From: VXPQ01 sp965248175
Lineage (GTDB): Bacteria > Bacteroidota > Rhodothermia > Rhodothermales > VXPQ01
Reading direction: 5' to 3'
Assembly (NCBI GenBank): GCA_965248175.1
Contig: OZ252093.1
Coordinates: 186,001 to 250,000 of the forward strand
DNA: 64,000 bases
Below the pieces are notes generated by a model. That model saw nothing but the letters and a program-made list of their open reading frames with translations. It did no database searches and was not told the DNA's origin. Below are positions 16,007 through 24,582 of the stretch, piece by piece. Numbering within the stretch: the first letter of the stretch is position 1; each line of letters begins with the position of its first letter. The translations under genes and the position numbers were made by a program.

Positions 16007-17229
16007 GCGCCCGCGCCAAGGCATGGCGGTGCATCACGGGAAGGCGATCCACACCGACCAGGCAGTGCATGAGTCCAATGGTGCGATGCGCCGCCACGCT
16101 ATGGTGCGCTACGCTGTGGGCCGCCTGCGCTACCCCCCTCCCGCCCGCGGGAGGACCGCCGGATGACACCCCGCCGCACATTGTCGAGAGTATCCCCGCC
16201 GGCGGCGCAACGAACGTATCCGAGGCTTCCCTCTGGATCGTCTTTTCGGAACATATCAACGAGGCCTCCTTCCGACAGGCCCTGTCCATCATCCCGGAAC
16301 CGGAAACACCTCCGGAACTGGACTGGAGAGGCCCCCGCGTCGATATCCGGCTTACCGACCCATTGCGCGACAGCACCACCTACGTCTTCACGCTCGATAC
16401 CGGTTTGCGGGACTTGCACGGCATCGCGCTTGCCGCCCCCATTATTCTTGCTTTCTCGACGGGGCCGACCCTGAATGCCGGTGTCCTGACCGGACGGGTC
16501 GTGCACAGCCATGACGGTGCTCCCGCCCCCGGCATAGACGTGCTGGCGTATGCAGCACAGGACGGCGCACCCCCTGACTCCCTGCCCGCCCGCCCGGCGT
16601 ACCGCACCCAAACCGACCCCGACGGCGTATTCCGGTTCGAATACATGACGGAGCGAGACTGGTTTGTGGCAGCACTCGACGATGCAAACTACAATGCCCG
16701 GCCCGATCCGGGAGAATCCTTCGCACCGCCGCCGGTCCCCGTGCTGCTCGCGGATACGGTACAGGCCGCCCTGAAAATCCCCTGGATGCTGACCCGGATC
16801 GATACCGTGCGCTCCGATTCCCTGCGTGTGCCTTCTGCCGATCCGGAAACGGAAGCCGATACCTCCCCCGAAGCCGTTCCCCTCGAAGAAACCGGAGAAA
16901 TCCTGGGCGTCGTCGTATCCGGCGAGCCGCACCCTGTCGTTGTCGAAACCTGGCCGGATACGTTGGATATCCGGCAGGCTGCCCCGCCCTATCAAGCGAT
17001 CGCCGACCCTGCCGGCTCCTTTTTGTTGCCGCGGTTGCCCGCCGGAACGTACCAACTCCGCGCCTGGCTCGACCGGAACGAAAACGGTCGATGGGACAAA
17101 GGCATGCTGATCCCGTACCGCCCGCCGGAACCGGCGTATTTTATGACGGAACCGGTGCGTGTCCGCGCCCGCTGGGAAACAACCTTGCCGGACACGCTTC
17201 GTATTCCAGCGGCCGTTCCCATTCCCTGA
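16003..17229 (+). CDS. Ig-like (SbsA-type) domain lipoprotein
   Basis: The 408-residue protein carries a lipobox (LWAAC) and then the TPLPPAGGPPDDTPP linker seen in a widespread Bacteroidota envelope lipoprotein family. An SbsA-type bacterial Ig-like domain follows (IVESIPAGGATNVSEASLWI, VFSEHINEASFRQALSI, STTYVFTLDTGLRDLHGIAL). Two beta-sandwich segments come later: a carboxypeptidase-regulatory-like fold with LTGRVVHSHDGAPAPGIDVL and DPDGVFRFEYM, and a final LPRLPAGTYQLRAWLDRNEN with a Ca-binding-looking DRNENGRWDKG. The family is outer-membrane associated but has no known activity. Two in-frame ATGs (16003 and 16069) are possible; the second gives a more normal signal peptide length. Confidence 0.8.
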   Translation: MSARAKAWRCITGRRSTPTRQCMSPMVRCAATLWCATLWAACATPLPPAGGPPDDTPPHIVESIPAGGATNVSEASLWIVFSEHINEASFRQALSIIPEPETPPELDWRGPRVDIRLTDPLRDSTTYVFTLDTGLRDLHGIALAAPIILAFSTGPTLNAGVLTGRVVHSHDGAPAPGIDVLAYAAQDGAPPDSLPARPAYRTQTDPDGVFRFEYMTERDWFVAALDDANYNARPDPGESFAPPPVPVLLADTVQAALKIPWMLTRIDTVRSDSLRVPSADPETEADTSPEAVPLEETGEILGVVVSGEPHPVVVETWPDTLDIRQAAPPYQAIADPAGSFLLPRLPAGTYQLRAWLDRNENGRWDKGMLIPYRPPEPAYFMTEPVRVRARWETTLPDTLRIPAAVPIP

Positions 17230-17231
17230 CC

Positions 17232-18851
17232 ATGCCTGCCATGCGCCCTGAACCGGTCCTGAGCGCCGCGGCCATGCGCCGCGCCGACGAACGTACCATC
17301 CGTGATTTCGGTATACCGGCCCACACCCTCATGGAGTCGGCCGGAAAAGGCGCCGCCATGCGCCTCTTGCAGGAAATACAGCCGGGAAGCGCTGCCGGTG
17401 TATGGCGCGTATACTGTGGAAAGGGGCACAACGGAGGAGACGGATTCGTGGTGGCGAGATACCTCTACGAGGCGGGCGCTACGGTGCAGGTGCCCCATCT
17501 CCACCGTGGCGAGGACGGATCAAGGGGGGCGCTGACCGGAGATGTCGCGGCGCATTTCGCCACCCTCCGGAAGCTTGCAGAAGCAGATCCCGACGACCGG
17601 CTCCATATTTTTCCGTACGAACCCGGCGCCGCATGGCCCCACGCAGCCGTTCATGTGGACGCCCTGCTGGGCATTGGACTGGAGCGCGACCTGCGCGAAC
17701 CGGTGCGCACGCTGGTCGGGCGACTCAACGCAGCGCCCGGCCTGAAAATGGCTATAGACATCCCAACCGGCCTCCACGCCGACCTCGGCAAACCTCTGGG
17801 CGCCGCTTTCCGGGCCGACCTGACCTGCACAATGGGCGCGCTCAAAACAGGGCTCTGCCTGCACGAGGGGCCCGCATACGCCGGACAGCGTGTAGTCATC
17901 GACATCGGAATCCCGGATATCGCGCTCCGGGACGCTGCCGACGGGGACCCGGTCGGGTCCGGGTACCGCGCCTCCGACGGCCTCGTGCGAGGGTGGATGC
18001 CCGTGCGCAACGCCAACGCGCACAAGTACTCCGTGGGGCTGGCTCTGATTGTGGCCGGCTCGGAAGAAATGACCGGCGCAGCGGTCATGGCCGCAGAGGG
18101 GGCAGCACGCGCCGGAGCCGGCTATGTGGTATGCGGATGCGATCACCGCATCCGGGATTCACTGGAAATGCAACTCACTGATGTCGCCACCATTCCGCTC
18201 CCGGCCTCCGGCAACGGCATAGAAGCCGATGGTGCGCTGAACGCGCTTTCGGAACGGCTGAACAAATCCGGGGCCGTCGTGACAGGATGCGGACTGGGTC
18301 GAGCGCCGGGCACCCAGGCATTTGTCCTCCGGCTGCTGGAAACCACGGCAGCCCCGGTCGTCGTGGACGCCGACGCGCTCCATGCCCTTATAGGGCGGAC
18401 AGACCTCCTGCGAAGCCGGGCATGCGGGCGCTGGATACTGACGCCCCATGATGGAGAATTTCGCCGATTGTTCGGCGGCGAACTCGACGAGACAGGCATC
18501 GATCCCGCCGACCGGATGGCGGCGGCCCGGCATGTGGCGGACGCATACGACTGCGTACTGGTGCTTAAAGGATACCCCGCCCTTGCGGTAGCGCCCGGCG
18601 GCAGGACCTGGATCAATGCCACTGGCGGACCGGCGCTGGCGGCAGCGGGCACGGGGGATGTGCTGGCCGGCATATGCGGCGGCCTGCTGGCGCAGGGATT
18701 GTCGGCGGAACAGGCCGCCGTAGCGGGTCTGTACCTTGGGGGCGTTGCCGCAGACCGGTACGCCGCAAAACGAGCGGGGCGCTCGCTGCGAGCCACCGAC
18801 CTGCTCGACGAATTGCCGTTCGCGATGAGAGAACGCCTCGGCGTGGGATAG
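17232..18851 (+). CDS. nnrDE: Bifunctional NAD(P)H-hydrate epimerase / ADP-dependent dehydratase
   Basis: This 539-residue fusion repairs damaged NAD(P)H hydrates. The N-terminal YjeF_N epimerase domain (about 1-225) shows RRADERTIRDFGIPAHTLME, YCGKGHNGGDGFVVARYLYE and VHVDALLGIGLERDLREPV. The C-terminal ribokinase-like dehydratase domain (about 240-535) shows NANAHKYSVGLALIVAGSEE, VVDADALHALIG, LTPHDGEFRRLF and AAGTGDVLAGICGGLLAQGL, the last with the catalytic GTGD. Length and domain order match E. coli YjeF. ATGs at 17232 and 17241 are both plausible; the first starts two bases after the upstream stop. It is followed by a 243-bp gap. Confidence 0.93.
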   Translation: MPAMRPEPVLSAAAMRRADERTIRDFGIPAHTLMESAGKGAAMRLLQEIQPGSAAGVWRVYCGKGHNGGDGFVVARYLYEAGATVQVPHLHRGEDGSRGALTGDVAAHFATLRKLAEADPDDRLHIFPYEPGAAWPHAAVHVDALLGIGLERDLREPVRTLVGRLNAAPGLKMAIDIPTGLHADLGKPLGAAFRADLTCTMGALKTGLCLHEGPAYAGQRVVIDIGIPDIALRDAADGDPVGSGYRASDGLVRGWMPVRNANAHKYSVGLALIVAGSEEMTGAAVMAAEGAARAGAGYVVCGCDHRIRDSLEMQLTDVATIPLPASGNGIEADGALNALSERLNKSGAVVTGCGLGRAPGTQAFVLRLLETTAAPVVVDADALHALIGRTDLLRSRACGRWILTPHDGEFRRLFGGELDETGIDPADRMAAARHVADAYDCVLVLKGYPALAVAPGGRTWINATGGPALAAAGTGDVLAGICGGLLAQGLSAEQAAVAGLYLGGVAADRYAAKRAGRSLRATDLLDELPFAMRERLGVG

Positions 18852-19094
18852 CACACAAAAAAACAGCATAGCCCGTTCAGGAAAATTACCGGAATTCATA
18901 ATTACGAATTCACGGAACCGGGAATTTTTACGTATGTTAGGCAATCATGTGGGTTTGTTTTTGGGCTGGATTTTATGCAGATTTCCAACCGAAAAATGCA
19001 TCGAACTCACGTGAAACCACTGTATGGGCACTTGACGGTACGGTAAATTTTCCGACCCCCTGATCCGTATCCCAAACTATCCGGGAACAGCGAC

Positions 19095-19754
19095 ATGGCT
19101 TTGCACAAGGAAGACAAATACAACCTGAAGAACAGATACACGCTTTATATGGAGGCGGGTCTGATCGTCACGCTGGGCATTCTCATCGTTGCCTTCCGCG
19201 CCGACTGGTCCAACAAGAGCGATTTCGATATCGTGCTCCCGGAGCAGGAGCAGATCAGCATGGAAGAAATCCAGCAAACGGAGCAAATCGAGCAACCGCC
19301 TCCTCCGCCCAGGCCGCCCGTGCCCGTCGAGGTGCCGAACGACGAAATCCTTGAGGACGATGCCCTCGACCTCGATGCTTCGCTGGACCTTGACGCCCCT
19401 GCGGCTGCCCTTCCCCCGCCTCCGGAACCGCCGGAGGAAGAGGAAAAAGAACCCGAGATCTTCAGAATCGTGGAGCAGATGCCCGAGTTGATTGGAGGTC
19501 AAGCCGCTATAAGCAAGGAAACAAAATACCCCGAGATCGCTCGTAAGGCCGGCGTGGAAGGGCGCGTATTCCTGCAATTCACTGTCAACGAACAGGGCAA
19601 CGTACAGGATGTGGTTGTTATCCGGGGCATTGGTGCCGGCTGCGACGAGGAAGCCATCCGCGTCGTGAGCGAGGCTAAGTTCACGCCCGGAAAGCAGCGC
19701 GGCAAGGCCGTCAAGGTGCGGATGTCGCTGCCGATCACCTTCAAGCTGAAATAA
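19095..19754 (+). CDS. tonB: Energy transducer TonB
   Basis: The 219-residue protein has a short cytoplasmic N-terminus, one membrane span (LYMEAGLIVTLGILIVAFRA, about residues 17-36), a proline/glutamate-rich periplasm-spanning linker (PPPPPRPPVPVEVP, then PPPPEPPEEEEKEPE) and a C-terminal TonB domain (GGQAAISKETKYPEIARKAG, VEGRVFLQFTVNEQG, EEAIRVVSEAKFTPGKQRG, SLPITFKLK). It would couple the proton-motive force to outer-membrane receptors. ExbB and ExbD are not adjacent. The N-terminus (KEDKYNLKNRYTLY) resembles the TonB version common in Rhodothermota/Bacteroidota. Confidence 0.92.
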   Translation: MALHKEDKYNLKNRYTLYMEAGLIVTLGILIVAFRADWSNKSDFDIVLPEQEQISMEEIQQTEQIEQPPPPPRPPVPVEVPNDEILEDDALDLDASLDLDAPAAALPPPPEPPEEEEKEPEIFRIVEQMPELIGGQAAISKETKYPEIARKAGVEGRVFLQFTVNEQGNVQDVVVIRGIGAGCDEEAIRVVSEAKFTPGKQRGKAVKVRMSLPITFKLK

Positions 19755-19806
19755 ACGCAGCGAACAAGTCGCCCGCCCGGACAAAACGTCCGTGCGAGCG
19801 ATTGTT

Positions 19807-20550
19807 TTACGTGCTTTTCGCCAGCGTACGCACGCCCCCGGTTTCGTCTCCGACGAGTACATCGGTGGTATATCCTGCAAAGATACCGTGATCGAGAACG
19901 CCCGGTATGTTCTTGATCGCCCGTCCGAGCGCTTCGGGGTTTTCGATACCCCCGTCAAAGAATGCGTCCAGGATGTGAAAATCCTGATCGGTGCACGCCG
20001 GCGTTCCTCCTTCAACGAGGCGCAGTGTCGGCGCCGCACCGAGACGTCGCAGCGCCTCCGTGACAGAATGCACCGCAAGGGGCACCACTTCCACAGGTAC
20101 AGGGAAAGCGGAGCCGAGCCGACGCACGACCTTGGATTCGTCCACCAGCACCACGAAACGGTCGGCTTGCGCCGCCACAATCTTTTCGCGCGTATGCGCT
20201 CCACCGCCGCCCTTGATCAGGCGCCACTCCGGATCAATCTCATCTGCGCCGTCGATCGCCATATCCAGCCGACCCGCCTCGGCAAGCGTAACGAGCGGCA
20301 GGCCAAGCCGGCGAGCCGTCCGCTCCGTGGCCATCGAGGTCGCAACACCCGCAAAAGACAGCCCTTCTTCACGCACGCGGCGACCTAATGCTTCCAGTGC
20401 GTACGTCGTCGTGGACCCTGTGCCCAAGCCGACACGCATGCCTTTTTGCACCCATGAAGCCGCACATTCCCCTGCGGCGCGCTTTGCATGACCCCGATTC
20501 ACTTCGTTTACCTGAAAAGTCTCTGAGGCCGTCGGAAAAGATAAAACCAT
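19807..20550 (-). CDS. rpiA: Ribose-5-phosphate isomerase A
   Basis: The 247-residue protein interconverts ribose-5-P and ribulose-5-P in the pentose phosphate pathway. Family signatures are intact: GMRVGLGTGSTTTYALEALG near residue 34, TLAEAGRLDMAIDGADEIDP with the catalytic Asp pair, IKGGGGAHTREKIVA with the catalytic Glu, and the closing VPVEVVPLAV and HGIFAGYTTDVLVGD. Length is slightly above the usual 220-230 because of an N-terminal extension, so a start a few codons inside the ATG at 20550 cannot be excluded. It converges with tonB across 52 bases and is divergent from parA. Confidence 0.93.
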   Translation of the reverse strand: MVLSFPTASETFQVNEVNRGHAKRAAGECAASWVQKGMRVGLGTGSTTTYALEALGRRVREEGLSFAGVATSMATERTARRLGLPLVTLAEAGRLDMAIDGADEIDPEWRLIKGGGGAHTREKIVAAQADRFVVLVDESKVVRRLGSAFPVPVEVVPLAVHSVTEALRRLGAAPTLRLVEGGTPACTDQDFHILDAFFDGGIENPEALGRAIKNIPGVLDHGIFAGYTTDVLVGDETGGVRTLAKST

Positions 20551-20632
20551 TCGCCGATCCGGAACACGGCACGATCCCGCGAATATCGAAGATACGAATC
20601 TCTACCCGGGCGCTACGACCCTAACCGCATTT

Positions 20633-21466
20633 ATGGGAAAAATCATTTCGGTTGCGAACCAGAAAGGCGGCGTGGGCAAAACAACGACGGCCATCAATCT
20701 TGCTGCATCGCTGGCGGCCATGGAGCATTCTATCCTGCTTGTGGACATTGACCCCCAGGCTAACACCACCTCCGGAACCGGCATACAGGACGGAACGCGC
20801 GGTCATTCCATCTACGAGGTGCTTATCGGCAGCGTAGAAATCCGGGCTATCGTACAAAAAACGGAGATTGCATCGCTCCATGTCGTGCCAAGCCACATCA
20901 ACCTGGTCGGCGCCGAACTCGAAATCGCGGACCTGTCCAGGCGGGAGTACCGCCTCAAACGAGCCTTCGACACCATCCGACAAGACTACGCCTTCATCGT
21001 AATCGACTGCCCGCCTTCTCTCGGCCTGCTCACAGTCAATGCGCTCACAGCGTCGGACTCGGTACTAATCCCTCTGCAAACCGAATACTTTGCCCTCGAG
21101 GGACTGGGACAGCTCCTGAATACCATCCGAATCGTCCAGCAGCGCCTCAATCCGACCCTTGAAATAGAAGGAGTGCTGCTGACGATGTTCGATACCCGGC
21201 TCCGCCTGGCGAATCAGGTAGTGAACGAGGTACGGCAATACTTCGGCGACAAGGTGTTCAAAACAATCGTCCAGCGCAATGTGCGACTTTCGGAAGCGCC
21301 CGGTTTTGGAAAACCCGTGTTGCTCTACGACGCGGTATCCACGGGCGCGCGTAATTACATCGCCCTGGCCCGCGAGATCGTCCAAAACAATCCTGTCGCC
21401 GCACCGGAAGAAAACGACGAAAACGCTGCCAGTTCGGATACGCCGTCGGTCGAATACGTACAATAA
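20633..21466 (+). CDS. parA: Chromosome partitioning ATPase ParA/Soj
   Basis: The 277-residue protein carries the deviant Walker A KGGVGKTTTAINLAASLA near residue 10, Walker A' LLVDIDPQANTTSGTG, and Walker B FIVIDCPPSLGLLTVNALTA. The conserved EYFALEGLGQLLNTI and the NVRLSEAPGFGKPVLLYD C-terminal block identify the Soj/ParA chromosome-segregation branch rather than MinD. It binds DNA non-specifically as an ATP dimer and is stimulated by ParB. The parB gene follows by 23 bases. The tail after about residue 255 is acidic and non-conserved. Confidence 0.95.
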   Translation: MGKIISVANQKGGVGKTTTAINLAASLAAMEHSILLVDIDPQANTTSGTGIQDGTRGHSIYEVLIGSVEIRAIVQKTEIASLHVVPSHINLVGAELEIADLSRREYRLKRAFDTIRQDYAFIVIDCPPSLGLLTVNALTASDSVLIPLQTEYFALEGLGQLLNTIRIVQQRLNPTLEIEGVLLTMFDTRLRLANQVVNEVRQYFGDKVFKTIVQRNVRLSEAPGFGKPVLLYDAVSTGARNYIALAREIVQNNPVAAPEENDENAASSDTPSVEYVQ

Positions 21467-21489
21467 GCTTCACGTATCCCTTACACACT

Positions 21490-22389
21490 ATGGCACCACG
21501 GAAAGAAGCGCTGGGACGCGGGCTGAGCGCCATTCTGGAATCGAACGAGGAGCCCCTTGCGTCTGGCCGCCCTGCCGAACGAATCCGCCAGATCAGCGAA
21601 ATCGACATGGCTCTCATTCGGCCGAACCCTTTTCAACCCCGCAAGGATTTCGATGAAGAGGCGCTACTCGCACTGGCCCATTCGATCGAGCAGCTCGGGG
21701 TTATTCAGCCCATCACTGTGCGAACGGGGGAAAACGGTTATGAACTCATCTCTGGAGAACGGCGGCTGCGCGCGGCGCGGCGCGCCGGTCTCGAACGCAT
21801 ACCCGCCTACATTCGGGAGGTTGATGCGGATAGCATGTTGCAAATGGCTATCGTCGAGAATATCCAGCGAGAGGACCTCAATCCGATTGAGGAAGCGCTT
21901 GCCTACCGGCGCTTGATGGAAGAATGCGCGATGACCCACGAAGGCGTTGCCCGCAGCGTCGCCAAAAGCCGGTCCGCCGTAACCAACATGCTGCGCCTGC
22001 TCCGGCTGCCGCCGATCATCCAGGCCGGTCTCCGCGACAGTGAAGTGTCGGTTGGACATGCCCGCGTCCTGATCAACATAGAGGACGAAAAGACGCAGAT
22101 AGCGCTCTTCAAAGCCATCAAGGCGGAGGGGCTGTCCGTACGGGAAATCGAGCGACGGGTGCGGGAAAACCGCCGGACGGATGACAGAAAAAACAAAAAA
22201 TCGAGCAGCCCTGGAACGGGCTTACCGAAACGGGACGCCCTGCAAATCGAGCAATACACGGCGCAACTTCGCAACCACCTGGGCACCCGGGTAGGTATCC
22301 GCCGCCAGGGCGATGGCGGCCGGATCGAAATCGATTACTATTCCGGCGATGATCTGGAGCGGCTTCTCGAATTGATAACAGGAAAATAA
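21490..22389 (+). CDS. parB: Chromosome partitioning protein ParB/Spo0J
   Basis: The 299-residue protein starts with the ParA-interacting LGRGLSAILESNEEP. The ParB/Srx CTP-binding domain follows (LIRPNPFQPRKDFDEEALLA, LGVIQPITVR, ELISGERRLRAARRAGLERI), then the HTH parS-binding region (MTHEGVARSVAKSRSAVTNM, LRDSEVSVGHARVLI) and a short dimerisation domain at the C-terminus (QIEQYTAQLRNHLGTRVGIR). It would load onto parS sites and spread as a clamp. A near-palindromic sequence at 19007-19017 partly matches parS. It is in operon with parA and a DUF5683 gene. Confidence 0.95.
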   Translation: MAPRKEALGRGLSAILESNEEPLASGRPAERIRQISEIDMALIRPNPFQPRKDFDEEALLALAHSIEQLGVIQPITVRTGENGYELISGERRLRAARRAGLERIPAYIREVDADSMLQMAIVENIQREDLNPIEEALAYRRLMEECAMTHEGVARSVAKSRSAVTNMLRLLRLPPIIQAGLRDSEVSVGHARVLINIEDEKTQIALFKAIKAEGLSVREIERRVRENRRTDDRKNKKSSSPGTGLPKRDALQIEQYTAQLRNHLGTRVGIRRQGDGGRIEIDYYSGDDLERLLELITGK

Positions 22390-22391
22390 TC

Positions 22392-23066
22392 GTGGATAGC
22401 CGGATCGGTTACGGCGCAGTCGTCCTGATGGCATGCATGGCCGGCTTCCCGGCGACTCGTCCCGTAGCGGCACAGCCTGATACAACCGTTGCGGCGCATG
22501 GCCTTGCCCCCCGCACTGTGCTTTGGCGAGCCGCTGTACCCGGCTGGGGCCAGCTCCGTAATCGCCAGTATTACAAGGCAGCCATTGTCTGGGGCGGTCT
22601 GGCGGGTTTTACCGGAGCAATCATCCATACGAATCGGCGATATCGGACGTATGGCCATGGCTACCTGTGGGTCATCCGGGATATCTCTACAGCGAACATT
22701 CCCGCAAGCTACGAGCAGGACTACTTGAGCCTGCTCAATGAATTGGGGGTCTCCCCCGAAGAAGCCGCGTCGGACGCCTTCCAGAACAGGCTGTCCGGCT
22801 TGTTCCGCCAGCAACGCAATGCCCTCCGGCGCAATCGCGACATGCTGTATATCGGTACCGGCGTATTCTACGGGCTTTCGATCCTCGATGCGTACGTCCA
22901 CGCACACCTGCTCGACTTCGATGTAGGCGAGAATCTGGCGTTTTCCCTCCAACCCGCAGGAATTTCGGCAACATGGCGATTCAGGCGCCGGAACACCACC
23001 GCCGAACCGGCGCAAGACCCGGGATGCGAGCCGGTGAAGAAGCCATGCGGATATTGCGGATATTAA
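22392..23066 (+). CDS. DUF5683 domain-containing envelope protein
   Basis: This 224-residue protein begins with a GTG two bases after the parB stop. It has a signal-like N-terminus (GAVVLMACMAGFPATRPVAA) and the DUF5683 pattern ALRTVLWRAAVPGWGQ-like PGWGQLRNRQYYKAAIVWGG, then GTGVFYGLSILDAYVHAHL near the C-terminus. In Bacteroidota a DUF5683 gene very often sits directly behind parB; the association is known but the function is not. It has two or three hydrophobic spans and is probably an inner-membrane protein with a periplasmic loop. The Cys-containing tail (DPGCEPVKKPCGYCGY) is unusual. Confidence 0.8.
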   Translation: MDSRIGYGAVVLMACMAGFPATRPVAAQPDTTVAAHGLAPRTVLWRAAVPGWGQLRNRQYYKAAIVWGGLAGFTGAIIHTNRRYRTYGHGYLWVIRDISTANIPASYEQDYLSLLNELGVSPEEAASDAFQNRLSGLFRQQRNALRRNRDMLYIGTGVFYGLSILDAYVHAHLLDFDVGENLAFSLQPAGISATWRFRRRNTTAEPAQDPGCEPVKKPCGYCGY

Positions 23067-23190
23067 TGTCGGAAATTGCTTATTTTGCTTCGTTAGCGCA
23101 TTGCGTGGAGACATTTTGCATGCATTCCGTCTGCTTGCTTCGACAGGGGCCCGTTCCCTGGCCATACCGCCCGAGACGAATCACGACAAT

Positions 23191-24540
23191 ATGACGACGC
23201 CCCTTGATTCCCAGTCAGAGCGCCATGACGGTGCGTCAGTGGATACGTGTGCGGTGGCAGAACCGACGCTGTTCGAAAAATGCCACAGGTTTTTTGACGA
23301 ATCGACAGATTACGGAAAAGCCAAGAAAGCCGGCCTGTACCCGTACTTCCGCATGATCGAACGGAACGAGGGCACCCGCGCCATCCTGAACGGGCGCGAG
23401 GTCATCATGGCCGGCTCCAACAATTACCTGGGGCTCACGTCCGATGCCCGCGTACAGGAAGCCGCCGCCAACGCCATCAAACAGTACGGCACCGGCTGCA
23501 CCGGGAGTCGATTCCTCAATGGCACGCTCGACCTGCATATCCAATTGGAAGAGCGGCTTGCCACCTTTATGAAAGCGCCGGGCTGCGTGGTGTTCTCGAC
23601 AGGGTATATGGCGAACGAGGGTGTGATTCAGGCCCTTGCAGGCAAGGGGGATTTTATCTTCTCCGACAAGGATAACCACGCCTCCATCACCGCGGGTACG
23701 CGCGCCAGCATGGGGGAGACGGTCCGCTTTCTGCACAACGACATGGATCACTTGCGGAAACTGCTCGCAAAGACCCGCAGGACATCTCCGGAAGCAGGCA
23801 AGTTGATCGTAACGGACGGGGTGTTCTCCATGAGCGGCGTCATCGCGAAGGTGCCGGAACTGGTTGAACTCGCCGAAGAGTTTGGAGCGGCGCTATTACT
23901 TGATGACGCGCATGCCTGCGGCGTCATCGGACCGGGTGGACGCGGATCGGCAGCGCATTTCGGCCTCAGCGACCGGGTGCCCCTGACCACGGGGACGTTC
24001 TCGAAGAGCTTCGCCTCACTGGGAGGATTCTGTGTGGCGACCAGGGATATCGTCGAGTTCATTCGCCATCGCAGTTCCACGCACATGTTCAGCGCCTCCA
24101 TGCCACCGCCCAGTGTGGCTACAGTGCTTAAGTGCCTGGACATCCTTGAGGCCGAACCCGAGCGCCTCCAGCGCCTCTGGGAAATTTCGGACTACATGCG
24201 CAACGGCTTCCGGAATTCCGGATTCAATATCTGGACCAGCCAGTCCCCGGTAATTCCGGTCGTTATCGGCGATATGCTGACCTGTTTCAGGTTCTGGCAC
24301 GACCTGCTCGAAGAAGGCGTCTTCGCCAATGCAGTCGCCCCTCCTGCCGTACCGCCGGGTCAGTCCCTCATGCGCACTTCCTTCATGGCCACGCACTCGA
24401 ACGACGAATTGGATTTTATCCTTGAAAAATTCACCCGTGTGGGAATAAAACACGGTATCGTCAACAGAAACGGCACGACAACTTCGGAAGAACACGAAAA
24501 ATACCTGGTGGAGACGGTACAGGCCAATGCCCAGCCATAA
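23191..24540 (+). CDS. spt: Serine palmitoyltransferase (alpha-oxoamine synthase family)
   Basis: This 449-residue PLP enzyme would condense serine with an acyl thioester to 3-ketosphinganine, the first step of sphingolipid synthesis. The alpha-oxoamine synthase motifs are SNNYLGLTSDARVQEAAANA, YGTGCTGSRFLNGTLDLHIQ, HNDMDHLRKLL, LLDDAHACGVIGPGGRGSA (Asp binding the PLP ring) and GTFSKSFASLGGF (Lys forming the Schiff base). The N-terminal YFRMIERNEGTRAILNGREV and MTTPLDSQ extension fit bacterial SPT better than KBL or BioF. The choice of SPT is also supported by the downstream acyltransferase. The ATG at 23191 is preferred over upstream in-frame codons because similarity begins shortly after it. 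Confidence 0.82.
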   Translation: MTTPLDSQSERHDGASVDTCAVAEPTLFEKCHRFFDESTDYGKAKKAGLYPYFRMIERNEGTRAILNGREVIMAGSNNYLGLTSDARVQEAAANAIKQYGTGCTGSRFLNGTLDLHIQLEERLATFMKAPGCVVFSTGYMANEGVIQALAGKGDFIFSDKDNHASITAGTRASMGETVRFLHNDMDHLRKLLAKTRRTSPEAGKLIVTDGVFSMSGVIAKVPELVELAEEFGAALLLDDAHACGVIGPGGRGSAAHFGLSDRVPLTTGTFSKSFASLGGFCVATRDIVEFIRHRSSTHMFSASMPPPSVATVLKCLDILEAEPERLQRLWEISDYMRNGFRNSGFNIWTSQSPVIPVVIGDMLTCFRFWHDLLEEGVFANAVAPPAVPPGQSLMRTSFMATHSNDELDFILEKFTRVGIKHGIVNRNGTTTSEEHEKYLVETVQANAQP

Positions 24541-24582
24541 AGCCGTGCCAGCCGTAACCGTGCCTGCCATACCCCTGCTCGC

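Noticed and set aside
19007..19017. TCACGTGAAAC as a parS site for the nearby parAB
   Set aside because: Only 11 of the 16 consensus positions match and the left arm is absent; too weak to call.
19778..19792. Small hairpin between tonB and rpiA as terminator
   Set aside because: The stem is only five base pairs and is not directly followed by a T run.
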